A stretch of 64,000 nucleotides of DNA from Chitinophaga hostae (GTDB taxonomy: Bacteria > Bacteroidota > Bacteroidia > Chitinophagales > Chitinophagaceae): contig NZ_JAGTXB010000006.1 of the NCBI RefSeq assembly GCF_018224885.1, positions 248,001 through 312,000 on the forward strand, in the 5' to 3' direction. Under the pieces are notes generated by a model. That model was not told the origin of the DNA and searched no databases. It worked only from the letters and a program-made list of their open reading frames with translations. Each line of letters begins with the position of its first letter. The first letter of the stretch is position 1. Positions 8,212-16,545 of the stretch are shown one piece after another. The position numbers were made by a program, and so were the translations under genes.

Positions 8212-9432
8212 ATGAGTGCAATTAATCTCATCATGATCGCTTTAAGGGCTTTGCAGCGGAATAAACTCCGCGCATTCCTCACTATGCTCGGCATTATCAT
8301 TGGCGTGGCTGCGGTGATCGCCATGGTGGCCATAGGTGAAGGGTCCAAACAAAGCATCCAATCCCAGCTGGGTAACATGGGGTCCAATATGATCACTATT
8401 TTGCCCAGCAGTAATGTGTCGGGCGGCGTGAGGATAGGGGGCACCAGTTTCCAGTCGCTAACCATTGCAGATGTAGTAGCCATACAAAAAAATGCAGAAT
8501 ATGTGAGCGGGGTATCGCCGGTGGCTTCCACAAAGGGACAGGCTATTAACGGCGCGTTAAACTGGCCCACTACACTTCAGGGGGTGGCGCCTTCTTATTT
8601 CGATATCCGTAAACTCACCGTTAATGAAGGAATTAGTTTTTCTGATGCAGATGTGGCTACTGCTGCCAAAGTTTGCCTGCTCGGACAAACGGTGATCAAT
8701 AACCTCTTTCCAAGCGGGGAAAGTCCTGTAGGTAAGGTGATCCGGCTTAATTCCATTCCTTTACAGGTAATTGGCACACTGGCGCCGAAGGGGCAAAGCT
8801 CGTTCGGACAAGACCAGGACGATATTATTCTCACACCGTATACAACCGTGCAAAAACGAATCCTCGCCACTATTTATTTCCAGAGTATCTACGCTTCCGC
8901 GGTGAGCGAGGGAGCATCAGAAGCGGCTACGAATGAAATAATAGATATCCTCAGAACCACTCACCGGCTGCGGCCCAGCGATGAAAACAATTTCCAGGTA
9001 AGAACGATGGAAGAATTGATCAAAACGTTGAGTTCCACAAGTAGTTTGCTGACCATCCTGTTAACCGCTATCGCCGGTATTTCCCTGGTGATTGGTGGTA
9101 TCGGTATCATGAATATTATGTACGTATCGGTGACGGAGCGTACGCGGGAAATCGGGCTGCGTATGTCTATCGGCGCAAGGGGAGTGGATATATTATTACA
9201 GTTCCTGGTGGAGGCGATTATTATCAGTGTTACCGGCGGACTGATAGGCGTGGTGTTAGGCATTACTTCTGCGAAAGTAATTACGCTCACGCTGGGATGG
9301 CCAACGCTGGTATCTGAATCTTCTATTATTTTGTCTTTTGTAGTGTGCGCGTTTACTGGCGTCTTTTTTGGTTATTATCCTGCACAGGCCGCGTCGCGGC
9401 TGGATCCTATCGAGGCGCTGCGATATGAATAG
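8212..9432 (+). CDS. MacB-type ABC transporter permease (FtsX family)
   Basis: A 406-residue permease. Helix 1 follows the typical NKLRAFLTMLGIIIGVAAVIAM; then comes a large periplasmic MacB_PCD domain (about residues 50-245) and three C-terminal helices with the FtsX signature GGIGIMNIMYVSVTERTREIGLRMSIGA. It is the last gene of the TolC-MacA-ATPase-permease set and likely exports a hydrophobic drug, peptide or siderophore-like compound from the periplasm. Confidence 0.92.
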   Translation: MSAINLIMIALRALQRNKLRAFLTMLGIIIGVAAVIAMVAIGEGSKQSIQSQLGNMGSNMITILPSSNVSGGVRIGGTSFQSLTIADVVAIQKNAEYVSGVSPVASTKGQAINGALNWPTTLQGVAPSYFDIRKLTVNEGISFSDADVATAAKVCLLGQTVINNLFPSGESPVGKVIRLNSIPLQVIGTLAPKGQSSFGQDQDDIILTPYTTVQKRILATIYFQSIYASAVSEGASEAATNEIIDILRTTHRLRPSDENNFQVRTMEELIKTLSSTSSLLTILLTAIAGISLVIGGIGIMNIMYVSVTERTREIGLRMSIGARGVDILLQFLVEAIIISVTGGLIGVVLGITSAKVITLTLGWPTLVSESSIILSFVVCAFTGVFFGYYPAQAASRLDPIEALRYE

Positions 9433-9441
9433 ATCCGGCGA

Positions 9442-9768
9442 TTACTTGTTGCAATCATACAATACGGCTACGCCGTCGGCTATCCATTGTTGGAAGGTGC
9501 TTTCTCTTTCGAATTGCGGCAGATTCAACGGATGCCCCGTGATATCTTCCAGTGCAAACCCATCAGCATGCGTTTCCACTGCCTGCCGGGTAGCAATTTC
9601 CTGTTCAGGTGTAGTAGCACCCAGTATTTTCCGGAATTCAAAAACGGCGCTGTCGGAGGTGTCGTTGGCATGGATAACTGCTACCACAAATTCGTATTCC
9701 CCGAACCGTTGTAAGGAGGCAATGGTGCGGGTGTTTATTTTATAGCAGGTGCCTGGTGTAAGTTGCAT
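9442..9768 (-). CDS. Conserved hypothetical protein, about 108 aa
   Basis: A soluble protein read from MQLTPGTCYKIN at 9768; an extension to 9804 is possible. It has a predicted beta-rich start, then FGEYEFVVAVIHAND and a helical C-terminus. No known domain recognised. It is divergent from the acetyltransferase gene (53 bases between starts) and its stop lies 9 bases from the permease stop. Confidence 0.6.
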   Translation of the reverse strand: MQLTPGTCYKINTRTIASLQRFGEYEFVVAVIHANDTSDSAVFEFRKILGATTPEQEIATRQAVETHADGFALEDITGHPLNLPQFERESTFQQWIADGVAVLYDCNK

Positions 9769-9820
9769 AAGCGGCTGTTTTCGCACTATGAATATACGTA
9801 ACAATTACTATCTTGTAAAC

Positions 9821-10345
9821 ATGGAATTAACCTCGCTACGACTGTTGCTAACACCCGTTACCACAGCAGATATCCCGGTCATACACCGGCTGCACAGCAT
9901 GCCTGAAACAGATGAGTACAACACGCTGGGGATCCCGGCCGATATTGCTGTTACTGCCGATGTGGTGAATGGCTGGCTCCGCGATGCTGACCAGCAGGTA
10001 TGGTGTATAACGGTGAGGGATACACGTGAATTTATCGGATTGGCCGCATTGGTTTTAAAAACGCCCCGTTTCCGCAGCGCAGAAGTATGGTATAAATTGG
10101 ATCCGGCCTGGTGGGGGCAGGGACTGGCTACAGAAACGGTGACAACATTAGTGCAATATGCTTTTGATCAGCTGAATTTGCACCGGGTAGAAGCCGGTTG
10201 TGCTGTGAATAACAAGGGATCGGCAAGGGTGCTGGAGAAATCGGGTATGCAGTTGGAGGGGCGTAAGCGTAAGGTGTTACCTATCCGGGGAACCTGGTCC
10301 GACAATTTTATGTACGCCATCCTGGCAGAAGACCGGAGACATTAA
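9821..10345 (+). CDS. GNAT N-acetyltransferase, RimJ/RimL type
   Basis: A 174-residue GNAT protein. The start at MELTSLRLLL is chosen because family members begin with this LxT.RL.LRP-like strand. Motif A is seen in LDPAWWGQGLATETVTTLVQYAF (near residues 92-114), followed by LHRVEAGCAVNNKGSARVLEKSGM, the hallmark of the RimJ/RimL branch that acetylates N-termini or small amines. The substrate cannot be told. It is followed by a bidirectional hairpin. Confidence 0.85.
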   Translation: MELTSLRLLLTPVTTADIPVIHRLHSMPETDEYNTLGIPADIAVTADVVNGWLRDADQQVWCITVRDTREFIGLAALVLKTPRFRSAEVWYKLDPAWWGQGLATETVTTLVQYAFDQLNLHRVEAGCAVNNKGSARVLEKSGMQLEGRKRKVLPIRGTWSDNFMYAILAEDRRH

Positions 10346-10381
10346 AAAGGCCGGGAGGTTTCCCCTGCTCCGGCCCTTTAT
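10344..10381. terminator. Terminator hairpin between convergent genes
   Basis: AAAGGCCGG(G)AG and CTCCGGCCCTTT pair around a short loop, with A and T tracts on the two sides. It lies between the acetyltransferase and the convergent small secreted protein. Confidence 0.7.
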
Positions 10382-10398
10382 TATGCTGAGATGGAAAA

Positions 10399-10704
10399 TT
10401 AACTTTTCTTCTTATCGTGTATCTGGGATTTTTTCAGATACACCTTCTTGCCTTTCTCATCTACAATATATTTCCTGTCTTTTTTGTCGATGTAAACGGT
10501 CTCGCCTTTGGGCCCTTCCTTGTCTTTATAGATCTTATCCGTTACTGCTGAGGCTCCTTTTACGGCGAGGGAAGCGGTTTTATGACCTATTTTTTTTGCG
10601 GTGCTGTCGATGCCTTGTGCAAATGTATGCTGGCCAGCCAGCGAAATAACCGCACCCAGTGCGGCTGCAAACAGGAATTTTGAGATATGCTTTGGAGTTC
10701 TCAT
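10399..10704 (-). CDS. Small secreted, lysine-rich hypothetical protein
   Basis: 101 residues with a clear signal peptide (basic start, hydrophobic AAALGAVISLAG, cleavage near TFAQ). The mature part is very basic and polar, with DKKDRKYIVDEKGKKVYL near the C-terminus, resembling short repeats of a TVYIDKKDRKYIV type. Exported to the periplasm or envelope; function unknown. Monocistronic. Confidence 0.7.
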   Translation of the reverse strand: MRTPKHISKFLFAAALGAVISLAGQHTFAQGIDSTAKKIGHKTASLAVKGASAVTDKIYKDKEGPKGETVYIDKKDRKYIVDEKGKKVYLKKSQIHDKKKS

Positions 10705-10806
10705 GTTTTTATGTTTAATGTTTAATAAAATGATTGCCTTTTACAGCATAATTTCAACAATAATGCCATAACATTTGTTTACTGAATGCCAGCCCGTTAC
10801 AAATGC

Positions 10807-10814
10807 TATTTTTG
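10807..10814 (+). promoter_or_regulatory. -7 promoter element ahead of the Cys-module gene
   Basis: TATTTTTG matches TAnnTTTG. It supports starting the next gene at 10899 instead of at an upstream in-frame codon. The leader contains a GC-rich hairpin (CGGGGATTTTCCCCG near 10832-10846). Confidence 0.4.
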
Positions 10815-10898
10815 CGGTATTGCTGGGATGTACCGGGGATTTTCCCCGTGCCGGGATCGTTTTATTTTCGTATATTCATAGCCGGTAACCCAACACCT

Positions 10899-11480
10899 AT
10901 GAAGTCAACGATTAAAGGTCTGTATCTATCTGTTCCTACACCTTGCGGGGAGAATTGGGGCGAAATGACCCCCACTGCGAATGGACGGCACTGTAGTAGC
11001 TGTAATAAAACGGTAGTTGATTTCTCCTTATCATCGGATGCTGAAATTTTTGCTGTTATTGCTAACAGCAAAGGGGAGGCATGTGGACGATTTTTTGATG
11101 ATCAGCTGCAGCGCAATATTGCCGCAACAGTGCCGTCGCGTAGCCATGTTATGCCGGCAATGTTAATGGCAGCCGGTCTGGCCGTTGGTATCGCCACCAA
11201 CGGTTATGCAGAAGCGAGAGGATTGGAGCAAATAGAAATGCAACCGATGCAGGCTTCCGCTGCGGATACTAGCGTCAGCGGCAAAACTCATAACTTACCG
11301 GAAATAGTGGTCATCGGTTACGAGATGAAGACAAGAACTTATACTACCGGGGCGGTATGTGTAACAAACACCACTGAGGTTAAGGTCGTTGGTAAAACGC
11401 TGGTAACTACCCTCGTCGATGGGAAGATAGACCCGATAACGGAAAGACCCAAAAAGAAAAAACGATTCCTTTTTTTTTAA
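10899..11480 (+). CDS. Cys-module single-pass membrane protein, unknown function
   Basis: 193 residues from ATG 10899. The N-terminal 65 residues carry cysteines at 16, 32, 35 and 62 with W20, M23, GR29-30, DF41-42 and GR63-64. A hydrophobic helix follows (about 82-100), then a polar region with LPEIVVIGYEMKTRTYTTGA, reminiscent of the TonB-box/plug start of SusC-like proteins, and a lysine-rich tail. The same module with identical cysteine spacing occurs in the protein at 25724-26449. Not recognised as a named family; the four cysteines suggest a metal site in the cytoplasmic part. Confidence 0.7.
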   Translation: MKSTIKGLYLSVPTPCGENWGEMTPTANGRHCSSCNKTVVDFSLSSDAEIFAVIANSKGEACGRFFDDQLQRNIAATVPSRSHVMPAMLMAAGLAVGIATNGYAEARGLEQIEMQPMQASAADTSVSGKTHNLPEIVVIGYEMKTRTYTTGAVCVTNTTEVKVVGKTLVTTLVDGKIDPITERPKKKKRFLFF

Positions 11481-11487
11481 ATTTAAA

Positions 11488-11521
11488 AACCCTTCCAAAC
11501 CGCCCGTGGTCTGAAAGGGTT
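11488..11521. terminator. Hairpin between convergent genes
   Basis: AACCCTT and AAGGGTT pair around an inner ACC/GGT stem. The T-rich side favours termination of the minus-strand SnoaL-like gene. Confidence 0.5.
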
Positions 11522-11563
11522 ACCCGTGTTAGCTGTCATCGATTCCCTGGAGAATAGCTGTCC

Positions 11564-11959
11564 TTAATTTCCCCAGAAAATATCTTCCTGCCGGATATCT
11601 GCTGCATATATTTTCGCTGCTACGATTTTACCATCTTTCACCGTATATACGTCTACGTTATCAGTATGCAATTCAGCGCCGGGGCGGCTTGCTTTCCAGG
11701 TAAGTACCACGGAAGCCTGATCACCGTTTACCGCGATGGTTTTAACATCCGACAGGGACATCGTATTCTGCGATATTTCAAACATGCCGCCTACCATCTG
11801 GAATACTTCGCCACTGGAAGTTTTGATGCCGGAGAAACGATTGCTGCCGGGCTGCTCCCAGGTAATATCAGGATGTAACAGCGCACCCAATTTTTCAAGG
11901 TTTACCTGTTGAACGGCATTTACGAAATCAGTTACTACCTGTAATGTTTGCTTTTCCAT
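11564..11959 (-). CDS. SnoaL-like / NTF2-fold protein
   Basis: 131 residues from MEKQTLQVV. The pattern VTDFVNAVQQVNLEKLGALLHPDITWEQPGSNRFSGI and the end VYTVKDGKIVAAKIYAADI is typical of small cone-shaped SnoaL/NTF2-fold proteins that bind or isomerise small molecules. It is divergent from an AraC regulator 142 bp away, which probably controls it. Confidence 0.78.
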   Translation of the reverse strand: MEKQTLQVVTDFVNAVQQVNLEKLGALLHPDITWEQPGSNRFSGIKTSSGEVFQMVGGMFEISQNTMSLSDVKTIAVNGDQASVVLTWKASRPGAELHTDNVDVYTVKDGKIVAAKIYAADIRQEDIFWGN

Positions 11960-12101
11960 TTTTATAATTTTTTGTTTGTTGATGAATTGATAATGCAAAG
12001 CTACTCCGGCGCACCTGTTTATCATTTACCTTAACACGACAATTACTTACCATTTAACGACAGATTTTTTTTGTGAATCGGGAGTTAAATATCTTTAGTG
12101 T

Positions 12102-13097
12102 ATGAAACAACTGGTATTAAGTATGATGGCGTATGCAGTGCAGCGGGATGTAGATGCAGCACAGCTATGTAAGCTGTCGGGTATTGACCTTACAGCCCTG
12201 AAGAAGAAGAATGCAGCGCCGGTAACTGCGCAACAGCTGCAGGATCTGTGGCTGAATGCAGGCAGGCTTACCAATGATCCGCTGTTTGGGTTGCATTTTG
12301 GAGAAGCGCTGCAACCGGCTGCGTTGGGCATAGTAGGAGAGATCATCCAAAGCAGTGCTACTGTAGGGGAAGCGCTCACGCACGCGGCCGCATTAACACA
12401 CCTTGTTACAGACCAGTGCCGGATGGAAATCAACCGGTCGGCCAAAACATTTTCTGTAAAACTGATACCGGTTACTGACTACGGCGCAACGCCGCCTTAT
12501 GCTTTCCGGCAACTGATAGATCTGTTGCTGGTAATGATCATTCATGAACTGGATGGATTGCTGTTGGAAAAGATTATACCACAGGCGGCCCGTTTGGCAT
12601 ATACTGTACCTGATCCGGTAGAGTATGAGCGTGTTTTTCGTTGTAAGCCGGCAAAAAAGCAGGGAGAGTACCTGTTGGTATTTGACATCAGGTATTGGGA
12701 AGAACCGCTTCTAACGGCCAACTATGAGCTGCAGAACCTATTACTGCAAAAGTTGAGCAGTTTACCGCAAACAGGTAGTCAACCGCAAACATTGCAGACA
12801 AGGATCTACAACCACCTGTTGGCCAATTCCTACCTGGGGGTATCGTCGCTCGACGCCATGGCAGCCAATTTCAATATCAGTCCGCGCAGCCTGCAACGGA
12901 AGTTAAAGGAAGAAGGTGTAAAATATCAGGATATTGCCGATGCGGTGAGGCGTTCACTGGCCGTTTACTATATATCGTCTGGTAATTACCCGTTGAAAGA
13001 TATTTCCTGGATGCTTGGTTATAATGAGCTGAGTGCGTTTACAAGGGCTTTTAAGCGGTGGACAGGCAGCACGCCCATGAGTTATCAGTCGTTGTAG
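12102..13097 (+). CDS. AraC family regulator with AraC-type ligand-binding domain
   Basis: 331 residues. The N-terminal ~200 residues match the arabinose-binding-type domain of OruR/ArgR-like AraC proteins (LSGIDLTALKKKNAAPVTAQQLQDLW, later EYERVFRCKPA). The C-terminal ~90 residues are the two HTHs (FNISPRSLQRKLKEEGVKYQD and ISWMLGYNELSAFTRAFKRWTGSTPMSY). It is divergent from the SnoaL-like gene. Its 3' end overlaps the convergent SMI1/KNR4 gene by 13 bases. Confidence 0.88.
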   Translation: MKQLVLSMMAYAVQRDVDAAQLCKLSGIDLTALKKKNAAPVTAQQLQDLWLNAGRLTNDPLFGLHFGEALQPAALGIVGEIIQSSATVGEALTHAAALTHLVTDQCRMEINRSAKTFSVKLIPVTDYGATPPYAFRQLIDLLLVMIIHELDGLLLEKIIPQAARLAYTVPDPVEYERVFRCKPAKKQGEYLLVFDIRYWEEPLLTANYELQNLLLQKLSSLPQTGSQPQTLQTRIYNHLLANSYLGVSSLDAMAANFNISPRSLQRKLKEEGVKYQDIADAVRRSLAVYYISSGNYPLKDISWMLGYNELSAFTRAFKRWTGSTPMSYQSL

Positions 13098-13672
13098 TTC
13101 AGGAAAGTGTCTTTATGCACTATTCCCCATCTTTTTACAAAAATATAATCGCCCCGTTCCACGGCGCTGATATAGTCCTGCAGCCATTCTTCGAAAGAGC
13201 CGGCTACAATGGCGCGGTGACTGTCGTCGTGCCACAGGGTGATCACCTGCCCGCGTCTGCCTTCCGGGGCAGGATCGAGGTCGATACAAAGGTGGTTGCC
13301 AAAACCGTCGCCGGTAAATGGTATCCACAAGGGATTCCACCAGTCGTTTTTAATGCCTGTATCCGGTGTGGCCAGGATCGGCTCCTCATGCCAGGTGAAG
13401 GTACCGGCATCCAGGAGGTCTTTCCAGTGGTGCCACTGCACCGTAATATCTTCAACGCTTAATAGCTGATCGGCATCTACCAGCCCGGCCCTTGCCTTCT
13501 GTTGCCCGTTGTGTAACGCGTAAAATGCCTTGAAAGAAGCCGGCATAGCCGTTCCAATTAGTTTTTCAAGTGCTTCCATCGCCTCAGGTGTAACGCCGGG
13601 ATGTAGGATGTTTAGCAGTCTTGGGGCATGCTGTTGCATCCAGTTTTCCCACCTGTTCCAATATTGCTGCAT
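13085..13672 (-). CDS. SMI1/KNR4 family protein
   Basis: 195 residues. The pattern EALEKLIGTAMPASFKAFYALHNGQ near residues 32-56, followed by LLSVEDITVQWHHWKDLLD and a mid-region WIPFTGDGFGNHLCIDLDPAPEGRRGQVI, is diagnostic of the SMI1/KNR4 (SUKH) fold. In bacteria such proteins are often immunity proteins against polymorphic toxins, but stand-alone copies also occur and no toxin gene is adjacent. Converges on, and overlaps, the AraC gene end. Confidence 0.85.
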   Translation of the reverse strand: MQQYWNRWENWMQQHAPRLLNILHPGVTPEAMEALEKLIGTAMPASFKAFYALHNGQQKARAGLVDADQLLSVEDITVQWHHWKDLLDAGTFTWHEEPILATPDTGIKNDWWNPLWIPFTGDGFGNHLCIDLDPAPEGRRGQVITLWHDDSHRAIVAGSFEEWLQDYISAVERGDYIFVKRWGIVHKDTFLNYND

Positions 13673-13763
13673 ATGGTATGGGTTTTAACGACTATAAAGA
13701 TGTGAAATTTAATCAATAAATTTATTCATTCTTCGTGTATGTTTTTTATAAGGTAATTATCAA

Positions 13764-13771
13764 TAATTTTG
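13764..13771 (+). promoter_or_regulatory. -7 promoter element of the acidic small protein gene
   Basis: TAATTTTG matches TAnnTTTG, 46 bases before the ATG at 13818. No clear -33 box. Confidence 0.45.
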
Positions 13772-13817
13772 TACCTCTTGAAAGCGTACAACATCATTAA
13801 AAGTAAATAACTCCTTT

Positions 13818-14099
13818 ATGGCACAGTTACCTAAATTTCTGATTGCAGACGATCCTGTAACAGATCCGGAAAATGAATATATTTTTCATACCGAGAAACC
13901 CCGCTTCTTTGCCAAACGCGTGGAAGAAGATGAAGAAACTGCCTACATTGATATCATTCATGAAATCGATAATGTAGAAGAATTCTACAAAAATTCCCCG
14001 GAGAAAAAACAGGAACTGCTGGAACAGCTGGAAGACTGGTACTACTCCTACATGGAGTGGCTGGAAGACGATGGGGAAGAAGAGGAAGATGAAGAATAG
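13818..14099 (+). CDS. Small acidic hypothetical protein
   Basis: 93 residues, strongly acidic, ending in a run of Glu/Asp (EEEEDEE). The start MAQLPKFLIADDPVTDPENEY is followed by YIFHTEKPRF and a helical stretch with EFYKNSPEKKQELLEQLEDWYY. No known domain recognised, but the clean codon use, promoter and terminator support a real gene. Probably cytosolic. Confidence 0.75.
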   Translation: MAQLPKFLIADDPVTDPENEYIFHTEKPRFFAKRVEEDEETAYIDIIHEIDNVEEFYKNSPEKKQELLEQLEDWYYSYMEWLEDDGEEEEDEE

Positions 14100-14113
14100 T
14101 AACAATAAGGAAT

Positions 14114-14149
14114 TAAAAAAAGCGCCCGTGTTTAGCGGGCGCTTTTTTA
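14114..14149. terminator. Bidirectional rho-independent terminator
   Basis: AGCGCCCG (14121-14128) pairs with CGGGCGCT (14136-14143), with an A run before and a T run after. It serves both the acidic protein gene and the convergent AraC gene. Confidence 0.9.
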
Positions 14150-14155
14150 TAGTCG

Positions 14156-15001
14156 TTAATTCTTTGCTGCCTGAAGTTCTTTCCGGTAAGCAGAAGGGTT
14201 TACCCCTCTGTATTTTTTAAACATCCTGTTCAGGTGACTTTCGTCGGTAAAGCCCAGCTCATCTGCAATTTCTCCCACCCGCATACTGCTGTACTGCAGC
14301 CTCGTTTCCACCAGCTTCAACTTATACTGGGTAATATACTGTTGTAAGCTATCACCGTTGTTACGTTTAAAATACTCGCTCAGATAAGTTGGGGAAATAT
14401 TAAAATTCGCTGCAATCTGCTCTGCGCGCAGTTTCTGCGGCGAGTAAATATTTTCATGTATATAATGCAGTATATTCAGGGAGGCTTCGTTTTTTGCAGG
14501 ATGTTTAGGTTGTTCCGGCATCTGCAATACGATGTTCCGGGCAATGACCATGATGATCGTGTTCACAATCTGCTGCGCCATTTCCCGGTGATAAGTCTGC
14601 TGATTCACCAGCTCCCTGATCAATGCTTCTATCAGCGCTTTTACCAGGGGCTTATCATTCCTGTTTTTTAAAATACAGCCCGGCATATGGTTGTTATTCT
14701 GGAAAATAAACTCCAGCTGCTGTATCCAATCTTTTTGCTGATTCTTTAGGTAGATGTTATTGAAGCGGATGAAGAAAAACTTGGTACTTTCCTGCACGTC
14801 GAAAGAATGGCAATCCTGGGGCATTACCAGGAACAATTTACCAGGGCTGTAAGGCAGCTGATTTTTGTTAACACACTGCATACCACTGCCTTCTACAATA
14901 TATACCAGTTCGAAAAAATTGTGCTTATGCGGGTCTATCGGGCACTCTGTGCATTCCCGGTATTCAATCTCAAAAGGCTGATATAAATTCTCTTGTAGCA
15001 T
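14156..15001 (-). CDS. AraC family transcriptional regulator
   Basis: 281 residues from the methionine of MLQENLYQPFEIEYRE; a longer in-frame start at 15085 would run into the divergent DoxX gene. Cupin sensor with DPHKHNFFELVYIVEGSG near residue 25; C-terminal HTH pair FNISPTYLSEYFKRNNGDSLQQY and LGFTDESHLNRMFKKYRGVNPSAYRK. It is divergent from the DoxX/deacetylase pair (84 bases between starts) and probably controls it. Confidence 0.88.
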   Translation of the reverse strand: MLQENLYQPFEIEYRECTECPIDPHKHNFFELVYIVEGSGMQCVNKNQLPYSPGKLFLVMPQDCHSFDVQESTKFFFIRFNNIYLKNQQKDWIQQLEFIFQNNNHMPGCILKNRNDKPLVKALIEALIRELVNQQTYHREMAQQIVNTIIMVIARNIVLQMPEQPKHPAKNEASLNILHYIHENIYSPQKLRAEQIAANFNISPTYLSEYFKRNNGDSLQQYITQYKLKLVETRLQYSSMRVGEIADELGFTDESHLNRMFKKYRGVNPSAYRKELQAAKN

Positions 15002-15085
15002 ACCTGCAAAAGTACAGAATGATCCTAAAAAAGTACAAATTATTTGACGGCTTGCTGCTGATCTTTGTCTTATAAAATCATACAA

Positions 15086-15484
15086 ATGGAGAATAATGTT
15101 ATTGTATTCTTTTTACTACGGCTGGCGGTAGCTGCCAGCATGTTCGGCCACGGTCTGGTTAGGTTACCTAAATTAAATGGTTTCAGCGCCTGGATGGTAA
15201 AAAGTTTTGAACCGTCCATGTTGCCCGGTGCACTGGTAGTGCCTTTCAGCTACGCGCTGCCAATTGCCGAATTTGTGATCGGTGTATTGCTCCTGCTTGG
15301 CCTGTTTACCCGCATAGCTCTTATTGGCGGCGGCGTTGTAATGATCATGCTGATATTTGGCACCGCTATGATAGAAAACTGGGAAGCACTGCCTTCACAA
15401 CTTATTCACGCTGCTTTTTTCGCCGGATTACTGGCGTTCATGCAGTATAACACCATTGCAATTGATCATCTTATAAAAAAATAA
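15086..15484 (+). CDS. DoxX family membrane protein
   Basis: 132 residues with four hydrophobic helices. The early LRLAVAASMFGHGLVRLPKLNGF and later PIAEFVIGVLLLLGLFTRIALIGG are typical of DoxX/MauF-like proteins of unresolved redox-related role in the inner membrane. Its stop codon overlaps the start of the deacetylase gene (TAATG), so the two are coupled. Confidence 0.85.
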   Translation: MENNVIVFFLLRLAVAASMFGHGLVRLPKLNGFSAWMVKSFEPSMLPGALVVPFSYALPIAEFVIGVLLLLGLFTRIALIGGGVVMIMLIFGTAMIENWEALPSQLIHAAFFAGLLAFMQYNTIAIDHLIKK

Positions 15485-16428
15485 TGGCTACAAGAAAAGA
15501 ATTCCTGAAAACCGCCGGCCTGGTGGGGTTGGCTGGTATGGTAAACCCAACGGTAGCAATGGCGCAAGCCGCTGCCCCTAAGGCCGCCCGGTCCGGCCCT
15601 GGATGGGCAGATGGCTCCCGCCTTGTGGTGTCGGTATCCATGCAGTTCGAAGCCGGTGGTCAGCCGGATAACCCCGAAAGCCCTTTCCCGCGGAATATGC
15701 TGAAAGGGTATAAAGATCTGCCCGCAGCCACCTGGTATGAATACGGATACAAGGAAGGCATACCGCGTATGCTCGATAACTGGGATAAGTACGGTATCAA
15801 GGTAACTTCACATATGGTGGGCAGCGCAGTGGAAAAAAATCCAGCCCTTGCCAGGGAAATTGTACAACGCGGACATGAAGCCGCGGCTCACGGACTCGAC
15901 TGGTCGCCGCAATATATGCTGCCCTATGAGGAAGAAAAAAAGTTTATACAGGGTGGTATGGAGGCGATCAGAAAAGCCACCGGCATAACACCTGTAGGCT
16001 ATAATGCCAACTGGTTGCGACGCGGGGATAATACCCTGACCATATTACAGGAGCTGGGCTTCCTGTATCATATCGATGACCTGAGCCGTGACGAACCATT
16101 TATTACCAAAGTAAATAACATCGATTTTGTAGTGGTGCCGTATACGCTTCGCTGCAATGATATTCAGCTCATAGCAGGACAATGGTTTTCGACAGACCAG
16201 TTTCTCCGGCAAATAAAAATGGAATTTGATCAGCTGTATGAAGAGTCGGCAAAACGTAAACGCATGATGTCTATCAGCTTCCATGACCGCATCGGCGGTA
16301 CCCCCCAGCTGGTAAAGGCTACCAGCGAATTGTTCGCTTACATGCAACAACACCCCGGCGTGGTATTTAAAAGAAAAGACGACATCGCAAAAATGGCATT
16401 GGCAGATAAACACACAATCAGGGAATAA
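15484..16428 (+). CDS. Polysaccharide deacetylase (NodB fold) family protein
   Basis: 314 residues with an exported N-terminus (TRKEFLKTAGLVGLAGM, Tat-like but with RK in place of RR; cleavage near AMAQ). The mature part resembles PuuE/allantoinase-like deacetylases: an early LVVSVSMQFEAGGQPDNPESPFP, then REIVQRGHEAAAHGLDWSPQYMLPYEEEKKFI and a late SISFHDRIGGTP. The zinc residues of true chitin deacetylases are not all obvious, so the substrate is open. Translationally coupled to DoxX. Confidence 0.8.
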   Translation: MATRKEFLKTAGLVGLAGMVNPTVAMAQAAAPKAARSGPGWADGSRLVVSVSMQFEAGGQPDNPESPFPRNMLKGYKDLPAATWYEYGYKEGIPRMLDNWDKYGIKVTSHMVGSAVEKNPALAREIVQRGHEAAAHGLDWSPQYMLPYEEEKKFIQGGMEAIRKATGITPVGYNANWLRRGDNTLTILQELGFLYHIDDLSRDEPFITKVNNIDFVVVPYTLRCNDIQLIAGQWFSTDQFLRQIKMEFDQLYEESAKRKRMMSISFHDRIGGTPQLVKATSELFAYMQQHPGVVFKRKDDIAKMALADKHTIRE

Positions 16429-16430
16429 AG

Positions 16431-16527
16431 GAATTGAGAATTACGAATTAAGAATTACGGATTTGCGGGAAGCTTATTTACATTATCTCCCCACAAATCT
16501 GCAATTCTTAATTCGTAATTCTTAATT
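16431..16527. repeat. Intergenic inverted repeat, about 97 bp
   Basis: GAATTGAGAATTACGAATTAAG... at the left is mirrored by ...CTTAATTCGTAATTCTTAATTC at the right, with GGATTTG / CAAATCTG inside. It begins just after the deacetylase stop. It uses the same GAATTACGAATTACGG vocabulary as the repeats at 36083 and 57763. Confidence 0.85.
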
Positions 16528-16545
16528 CATTATTTTGTTGGCGCT

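Noticed and set aside
10827-10857. Riboswitch-like leader hairpin ahead of the Cys-module gene
   Set aside because: A single GC-rich stem-loop is present, but no known riboswitch core or ligand motif could be matched.
13085-13097. Frameshift at the AraC / SMI1 gene boundary
   Set aside because: Both proteins are complete with normal C-termini. The overlap is a plain convergent overlap.
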